A stretch of DNA of 64,000 bases from CAWAYR01 sp050250875 (GTDB lineage Bacteria > Acidobacteriota > Vicinamibacteria > Vicinamibacterales > UBA2999): NCBI GenBank assembly GCA_050250875.1, contig JBFWNV010000008.1:62001-126000 (forward strand), in the 5' to 3' direction. Of the stretch, positions 59,106-64,000 are shown piece by piece. A program made the position numbers and the translations under genes. The notes below the pieces were generated by a model. It was not told the DNA's origin and did not search any database. It worked only from the letters and a program-made list of their open reading frames with translations. How positions within the stretch are numbered: position 1 is the stretch's first letter; every line of letters starts with the position of its first letter.

Positions 59106-61651
59106 CGGTTTCGCTCTTTCCCTGGTCCCTGGTCCCTGGTCCCCGGTCCCTGCTCGTTGGCCGTCGTCGCGTCCGTGGGCTCGACCTTGTTCATTCTGAA
59201 CGCCGGCGTGTTGACCACGCCGAGCACGAAGGCCGAGAGCTTCAGGTCGTCGGCCGAGGCGTCGCGGATCACCTTGCGCACCGCCGCCATGTCGAACGGC
59301 TCGACCCGCCGGCCGAGCGCGTAGGTCATCAGGTGCTCGGTGAAGCTGAGCAGGAAGGCGTCCTTGTGGGCCAGCAGCGCCTCGCGCAGGCCGGCCGGGC
59401 CGTTCATCTTCATGCCGTCGTAGAGTTCGCCGCTGGCGTCCACCGCGACGTCGCCGTCCTTGATCCGCCACTTGCCGGTGACGTCGAAGTTCTCGAGCGC
59501 CAGCCCCAGCGGGTCGATCACCTTGTGGCACGACGTGCAGGCCGGGTTCTTGCGGTGCTCCTCCATCCGCTCGCGCACCGACAGCACGCGGCCGCCGCGG
59601 GCGCCGCCGGTTTCCTCCAGCAGCGGCACGTTGGGCGGCGGCGGCGGCGGCGGCGAACCGAGCAGCACCTCCATCACCCATTTGCCGCGCTGCACCGGCG
59701 AGGTGCGGTCGGCCACCGAGGTGAGCAGCAGCACGCTGCCGTGGCCGAGGATGCCGCGCCGCTCGTCGGGCACGGCGACGCGGCGGAACTCCGGGCCCAT
59801 GACGTTCGGGATGCCGTAGTGCCGGGCGATGCGCTCGTTGGCGAAGGTGTAGTCGGCGCGCAGCAGGTCGAGAACGCTGCGGTCGTCGCCGACCAGGCTG
59901 GCGAAGAACAGCTCGGTCTCGCGCACGAGATTGGCGGCCAGGGTGTGGTCCCAGTACGGAAACAGCAGCGCGTCGGGACGGATCTTCTCGACGTCCTGCA
60001 GGCGCAGCCACTGGTGCGCGAAGCGGGTGGCGAGCGCCTCCGCCTTCGGGTCGGCGAGCATCCGCCGCACCTGCGTCTCGAGGCCGGCCGCGCGCTTCAG
60101 TCCGCCGGCCGACGCGACCCGCACCAGTTCGGCGTCGGGCACGGTGCCCCACAGGAAGAACGACAGCCGCGACGCCAGGTCGAGATCGCCGACCGGGTAG
60201 GCGTCGCCGACCCGCGCCGAGGCCGGCGGCTGCTCGAGGCGGAACACGAACCGCGGACTGGCCAGCAGCGCTTCGAGCGCGGCGCGGATGCCGGCCTCGA
60301 AGTCGGCGTCCTTGCGACCGCGGGCGTAGAACGCCAGCAGCGTCTTGACGTCGGCGTCGCTGGCCGGCTCGCGATAGGCCTGGGTGGCCAGGCGGCGCAG
60401 GATCTCGGAGGCGCAGGCCGTCTCCTCGGCCACCGCGGTCGGCCGGCACGAGAACACCGCCCGGCGGCTGACCGTCTCGGACACGCCGGTGACGTTGAAC
60501 GGACCGCTGATCGCGAAGTCGCGCACGTGCGGCAGGGTCGTGATGCCGAAGCCGCTGCCGATCTGCGAGTCGGCCAGCGTGTAGTCCTGCGGCGCCAGGA
60601 TGTCGTCGACCGGCGCCTCGAACTGGCGCAGGAAGGCCGCGGCGACGCGGTGCGGCCCGGCGGTGACGTGCACCCGCGGCGACTGCAGGTTCATGCCGTT
60701 GGGGTCCTGCTCGCTCATCGTGTGGTCGATGTCGAGCACGGCGACGCGGGCGCCGTCGATCGAAATCTCGAGCTTCTCGCCGCGGACGATGCTGCCGTAG
60801 AGCTGTCCGGTGGGAATCGAGTGCAGCATCGCGCGGAAGCTGTAGTCGCCGTCGGCCGGGAACACGTGGACCAGCGAGACGCCGCCGCGGGTGCCGATCG
60901 GCGTGCCCGCGATGTGCTCCATCTGCGACTGCGTGCGCGGCACCTTGTAGGTGGCCTCGGTGGGCGCCGAGGTCGGATCGCCCAGCGCCAGCGTGGTGAT
61001 GCGCCCGGCGGCGCGCAGATAGCCTTCCATCAGCGTCGGCGAGAACGTCTGCGCGTCGGCGACGTTGTCGAAGCCATGGCTGATGGTGTCGGGCGGCAGG
61101 AAGGTCGTGACGTCGACGTCGATGGCGAGCAGCGCCTTGACCGCGGCGGCGTACTCGGCGCGGTTCAGGCGCTGGAACGGCCGGTAGCCCGGGTTCGGGT
61201 GGACGGCGGCCGTCTCGTCCATCCGGCCTTCGAGGGCCGTGGTGAGCGCGGCGATCGTCGCGGCGTCGGGGCGCTTGGCGCCGGCCGGCGGCATCATGCC
61301 GGCGCGCAGCTTGCGGATCATCTTCTCGACCAGCGCCGGCTGCTCCTGGGCGCGCATCGCGTTGAAGCCGGCGAGCGACAGGCCGCCGGCCTTGGCCCGC
61401 TCGCTGTGGCAGGTGGCGCAGTAGGTGGTGACCAGTTCGGTCTGTGCCGAGGCGGTGAGCGCCGCCTCGTGCGACGCGGCCGGCGGGGTCGCGCGGCGGG
61501 TCGTGGGTGCGGGGGGCGGCGTCGCGACGGTCGCCGGCGCCTGGGCGCGTGGTCCCGCAGGACGGGCCGGCGCCTGCCCATCGGCCGCGAGGCGGATCCA
61601 GGCCGTCGCGACCAGCGCGGTGATGGCGACGGCGAACGCGAACGTCTTCAT
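59102..61651 (-). CDS. DUF1592 multi-domain cytochrome (module 3), with repeat-encoded tail
   Basis: 849 residues from ATG 61651. Signal peptide (FAFAVAITALVATAW), Pro/Thr linker, CATCHSERAKAGG (C78, C81, H82), DUF1587 (YRPFQRLNRAEYAAAVKALL), DUF1595, DUF1592 (DLASRLSFFLWGTVPDAELV), DUF1588 with a polyproline run and CTSCHKVIDPLGLALENFD, and DUF1585. The last ~17 residues (EQGPGTRDQGPGKERNR) come from a heptamer array and have no counterpart in the two paralogues. It is the first gene of the minus-strand cluster, with its promoter expected in the 211-base gap to msrA, where a palindrome is seen. Confidence 0.92.
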   Translation of the reverse strand: MKTFAFAVAITALVATAWIRLAADGQAPARPAGPRAQAPATVATPPPAPTTRRATPPAASHEAALTASAQTELVTTYCATCHSERAKAGGLSLAGFNAMRAQEQPALVEKMIRKLRAGMMPPAGAKRPDAATIAALTTALEGRMDETAAVHPNPGYRPFQRLNRAEYAAAVKALLAIDVDVTTFLPPDTISHGFDNVADAQTFSPTLMEGYLRAAGRITTLALGDPTSAPTEATYKVPRTQSQMEHIAGTPIGTRGGVSLVHVFPADGDYSFRAMLHSIPTGQLYGSIVRGEKLEISIDGARVAVLDIDHTMSEQDPNGMNLQSPRVHVTAGPHRVAAAFLRQFEAPVDDILAPQDYTLADSQIGSGFGITTLPHVRDFAISGPFNVTGVSETVSRRAVFSCRPTAVAEETACASEILRRLATQAYREPASDADVKTLLAFYARGRKDADFEAGIRAALEALLASPRFVFRLEQPPASARVGDAYPVGDLDLASRLSFFLWGTVPDAELVRVASAGGLKRAAGLETQVRRMLADPKAEALATRFAHQWLRLQDVEKIRPDALLFPYWDHTLAANLVRETELFFASLVGDDRSVLDLLRADYTFANERIARHYGIPNVMGPEFRRVAVPDERRGILGHGSVLLLTSVADRTSPVQRGKWVMEVLLGSPPPPPPPNVPLLEETGGARGGRVLSVRERMEEHRKNPACTSCHKVIDPLGLALENFDVTGKWRIKDGDVAVDASGELYDGMKMNGPAGLREALLAHKDAFLLSFTEHLMTYALGRRVEPFDMAAVRKVIRDASADDLKLSAFVLGVVNTPAFRMNKVEPTDATTANEQGPGTRDQGPGKERNR
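59119..59153 (-). repeat. Heptamer array TCCCTGG, five units, translated
   Basis: Five units, G-rich strand in sense. Unlike the other arrays it lies inside an open reading frame, giving a Gly-Pro-Gly-Thr-Arg-Asp-Gln-type tail to the DUF1592 protein. At the place where other arrays have TAGGGACC, this one has CAGGGACC. Confidence 0.85.
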
Positions 61652-61687
61652 GCCCGGCCCCGGAGTCGCAGTGGGATGTGCCCCTAA

Positions 61688-61705
61688 GTGTCTGATTCCA
61701 GACAC
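61688..61705. repeat. GTGTCTG-ATTC-CAGACAC palindrome
   Basis: A perfect 7-bp inverted repeat with a four-base loop in the divergent gap between the DUF1592 cluster and msrA. It may be an operator for either gene or a copy of a dispersed REP-like hairpin. No repeat of it is seen elsewhere in the window. Confidence 0.5.
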
Positions 61706-61862
61706 CAACCTCCTGTTGAGTATACGGCCGTTCCCATGCGGTTTTCGGGCCGTTCGACGCACTTTCTGGTATTGCCCTGTCAGCGCTTGTAATCGCCTCC
61801 GTCACGACGACGACCGTGGCGTATCCTGCCACCTGGACAGAACGTCCTACCCTCGGAGCGAG

Positions 61863-62495
61863 ATGCCGATGAACCTGTCGAAGCTGTTCGGCGCCCACGG
61901 CGAGGAGCTCAAGGCCTTCCCCGACCCGGCGCGAGACGTCGATCCTGCACGCAGCCAGGCCACCACCGCGGTCCTGGCCGGCGGGTGTTTCTGGTGCACC
62001 GAGGCGGTGTTCCTGCCCCTCGCCGGCGTCACCGGCGTGACTTCCGGCTACATCGGCGGCAGCGCCGCCACCGCCAATTACCACGCCGTGTGCTCGGGGA
62101 CGACCGGGCACGCCGAAGCCATCGAGATCCGCTTCGATCCGGCGGTCATCAGCTACGGCCAGTTGCTGAAGGTGTTCTTCGCGGTGGCGCACGACCCGAC
62201 CCAGCTCAACCGTCAGGGCGGCGACCGCGGGACCCAGTACCGGTCGGCCATCTTCCCCGCCGACGACGAGCAGCGTGTGGTGGCGGCGGCCTTTATCGCG
62301 CAACTCACTGATGCGGAAGCCTTTGCCGATCCAATCGTGACCACGATCGAACCCCTGGGAACGTTCTACCCTGCCGAGGGCTACCACCAGAACTACGCCG
62401 CGCTGAATCCGGCGCAGCCCTACGTGGCGGCCGTGGCGCTTCCCAAGGTGGCCAAGCTGGAGTCGGCCTTTCCTGAAAAGCTCAAGGGCCGCTGA
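61863..62495 (+). CDS. msrA: Peptide-methionine (S)-S-oxide reductase
   Basis: Repairs methionine S-sulfoxide in proteins. 210 residues with the catalytic motif GCFWCTEAVF (nucleophilic Cys in the first position), GVTSGYIGG, HAEAIEIRFDP and YHQNY. No signal peptide, so it is cytosolic. GGAG lies four bases before ATG 61863; the second ATG at 61869 is possible. It is divergent from the DUF1592/DUF1552 cluster; a functional tie to periplasmic redox genes is speculative. A heptamer array follows the stop at once. Confidence 0.95.
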   Translation: MPMNLSKLFGAHGEELKAFPDPARDVDPARSQATTAVLAGGCFWCTEAVFLPLAGVTGVTSGYIGGSAATANYHAVCSGTTGHAEAIEIRFDPAVISYGQLLKVFFAVAHDPTQLNRQGGDRGTQYRSAIFPADDEQRVVAAAFIAQLTDAEAFADPIVTTIEPLGTFYPAEGYHQNYAALNPAQPYVAAVALPKVAKLESAFPEKLKGR

Positions 62496-62523
62496 CTCGG
62501 GGCTCGGGGCTCGGGGCTCGGGA
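62496..62523 (+). repeat. Heptamer array CTCGGGG, four units
   Basis: Four nearly perfect units beginning at the base after the msrA TGA, with the G-rich strand in sense. Confidence 0.85.
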
Positions 62524-62651
62524 GACGACGACCCCGCTGAACCAACCCAAGCCGACCAGGCGCCGCTCGACCCGCGGCGGGGACCGCTCGCGGCCGGCGG
62601 GTGAACTGCCGAGCCGGGCCGTCGTCTTCTGCTGCAGGAGGTCGGACAAAG

Positions 62652-62876
62652 GTGGTCAACACCCTGCGGTCGGCGAAGTTCCTGGTGAAGGCGCCGTTCA
62701 TCCTGGCGTTCCTCGTCGTCATCAACCTGATGACCTCTCCCGGGCACTGGTGGGTGCAGTGGCCGGCCCTCGGTCTCGGGATCGCCTGGGTGATCAGCCT
62801 GGCGCGGGTCGCGCGGGCCGTGGTCCTCGCCGGCGGCCTGGCCGCCCTCGCCGCCGTCCTGATGCGCCGGCGTTGA
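62652..62876 (+). CDS. Small 2TM-domain membrane protein
   Basis: 74 residues from GTG 62652, with AGGAGG ten bases upstream. Two membrane helices (FILAFLVVINLMTSP and QWPALGLGIAWVISLARVAR) joined by GHWWVQWP, the pattern of the 2TM domain family, then a third short hydrophobic stretch and an arginine end. In other proteins the 2TM domain is found with sensor kinases; here it stands alone. Function unknown. Confidence 0.7.
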   Translation: MVNTLRSAKFLVKAPFILAFLVVINLMTSPGHWWVQWPALGLGIAWVISLARVARAVVLAGGLAALAAVLMRRR

Positions 62877-62885
62877 CCCGCACGC

Positions 62886-64000
62886 TCACGGCACGGCGAT
62901 CGGCAGCGCCGCGCCGTAGAGCATCGTCCGGTCGTCGTCGCGCGCCGCCCAGGTCAGCAGCGTGGCGAGGTCCCTGGCGACCACGCCCTCGTGCACCGGC
63001 CGGCCGTTGACGGTCACGACCACCGGGGCGCTGAAGTCGACGACGTCGGGCGACAGCAGCAGGGTGAAGCGCGCCACCCCGCGGGTCCGCGCCTCGAAGG
63101 TGTTGCCGCGGCGCACGACGTCGACCCGGCCCGAGGGCCCGCGCCGCGCGAACAGCCGCCGCGCCGGCCCGCGCGGGGCCTCGGGCGGGAAGGCGCCCTT
63201 CAGCGTGAGCCGCTCGGCGCCACGTTCGACCACGAACACGATCGCCGGGCCGCTGTTGCGTTCGAACGCGGCGAGGATGTCGGCCAGCGCGGCGATCGGC
63301 CGGCCGTCGATCTCGAGGATGCGGTCGCCTTCGGCGAGGCCCATCTTCGCGGCGTCGCTCTCGGGCACCACCTGCACGACGCGGGTGCCCTGCTCCCGGC
63401 GCGAGTCGCCGCGCAGCCCGAAGTCGGGGTCGTAGCGCTCGCGGAAGGTGTTGGCGTCGGCCAGCGCGCTGTCGCTGGCGCGGTCGCCCAGCTCGTCGAT
63501 CACCAGCCACTGGATGCGGTGGTAGCGGTCGGTGCGCTCGGTGGTCCACGACAGCAGCGGCGGATGCGCCGGCCGCGGGTGGTCGCGCACGAACGCCTCG
63601 AACGCCGGCCGTTCGCTCTCCCACCACGAGGTGTCGTGGCCACCGGTGGGCTGCGGATGGAAGGTGAGCGAGACGCCGGCCTGGACCAGCGTCTCGAGGT
63701 ACGGCGCGACGCGCATCGCGGGATACAGCGGGTCGCGCACGCCGTTGACGACGAAGAACGGCTTGTTGACCAGGTTCGACACGAAGAGATCGCCGTCGGC
63801 GCCGGTGGACGGATTGGCCAGCACGGCGAGGTGCCCGATGAGCGGCAGCACCGCCGACCACGGCGTCGCCTCGCGCATAGCCAGGAAGTAGGCGCCGGTG
63901 GCGCCGTCGGAGGTGCCGGTCAGGTAGATGCGCGACTCGTCGACGTTGTACTGGCGCTTCACGCGATCGACCAGGCCGAGCACGTTCTCCACCTGCGGGC
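62886..64000 (-). CDS. Alpha/beta hydrolase with C-terminal PDZ domain (5' end cut by window)
   Basis: The gene runs off the right edge, so its start is missing; about 371 residues are visible. The hydrolase part resembles PHB-depolymerase/feruloyl-esterase-type enzymes: IYLTGTSDGATGAYFLAM with the nucleophile Ser in G-T-S-D-G, VVNGVRDPLYP (acid) and GGHDTSWW (His). A PDZ domain follows (RVVQVVPESDAAKMGLAEGD, ILEIDGRPIAALADILAAFE), which may direct binding to protein termini. The combination hints at a secreted enzyme with substrate-anchoring. It ends nine bases from the convergent 2TM gene. Confidence 0.85.
   Translation of the reverse strand, partial: PQVENVLGLVDRVKRQYNVDESRIYLTGTSDGATGAYFLAMREATPWSAVLPLIGHLAVLANPSTGADGDLFVSNLVNKPFFVVNGVRDPLYPAMRVAPYLETLVQAGVSLTFHPQPTGGHDTSWWESERPAFEAFVRDHPRPAHPPLLSWTTERTDRYHRIQWLVIDELGDRASDSALADANTFRERYDPDFGLRGDSRREQGTRVVQVVPESDAAKMGLAEGDRILEIDGRPIAALADILAAFERNSGPAIVFVVERGAERLTLKGAFPPEAPRGPARRLFARRGPSGRVDVVRRGNTFEARTRGVARFTLLLSPDVVDFSAPVVVTVNGRPVHEGVVARDLATLLTWAARDDDRTMLYGAALPIAVP

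Noticed and set aside
46128..61651. The duplicated cluster as a mobile or phage-derived island.
   Set aside because: No integrase, transposase, tRNA junction or terminal repeat is seen, and base composition matches the neighbours.

Overview
The window is very GC-rich, densely coded chromosomal DNA with an acidobacterial character, most likely class Vicinamibacteria (Luteitalea-like). The evidence is the gene content: Oar-type TonB-dependent receptors, DUF5916/CBM9-like barrel proteins, sulfatase-TPR fusions, DUF6152 and WEGDT-motif exported proteins, DUF1552/DUF1592 pairs, exported ankyrin proteins, and an unusually high share of proteins with signal peptides. No phage, integrase, transposase or CRISPR array was seen. 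The assignment is by gene content only.

Layout. 0-9.2 kb: DUF5916 protein, TPR protein, gamma-glutamyltransferase, diguanylate cyclase, NHL-repeat protein, a truncated exported gene and an exported aldolase-fold protein that lacks its catalytic residues. 9.4-13.6 kb: a tightly coupled housekeeping operon (cell-wall amidase, GerMN protein, rph, rdgB), then a TetR regulator. 13.6-17.6 kb: an epimerase and an unknown protein behind a good promoter, tRNA-Pro(TGG) with its own promoter and terminator, and two exported proteins. 17.5-29.4 kb: a frameshifted membrane gene, a universal stress protein, an acetyltransferase, and a TonB-dependent receptor broken by one in-frame amber codon, flanked by two sulfatase-fold/TPR proteins; then a second DUF5916 protein and yaeQ. 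29.5-42.4 kb: cupredoxin, serine hydrolase, acyl-CoA ligase, a three-gene WEGDT/DUF6152 operon, DUF885 hydrolase, two DUF6644 membrane proteins beside two class II-like cytochromes c, a HupE-like protein, a DinB-fold protein and an NHL protein. 42.5-46.0 kb: a malate synthase A-like gene coupled to a benzoate-CoA-ligase-family gene. 46.1-61.7 kb, all on the minus strand: three tandem modules of DUF1592 multi-domain cytochrome and Tat-exported DUF1552 protein, two of them followed by an exported ankyrin protein ending in CVSC. 61.9-64 kb: msrA, a 2TM protein and a truncated alpha/beta hydrolase with a PDZ domain.

The two most interesting things are structural. First, about ten intergenic spots carry short arrays of a degenerate heptamer (GGGRCYN on the G-rich strand). 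Nearly all lie at or just after a stop codon with the G-rich strand as sense, and in four genes the TAG stop is part of the first heptamer. At two convergent gene pairs the arrays face each other as inverted repeats, and a GATC-rich imperfect palindrome takes the same place at a third. In one DUF1592 gene the equivalent TAG appears to have become CAG, so the array is now translated. Second, the DUF1592/DUF1552/ankyrin cluster looks like an uncharacterised periplasmic redox system that has been duplicated and reshuffled.
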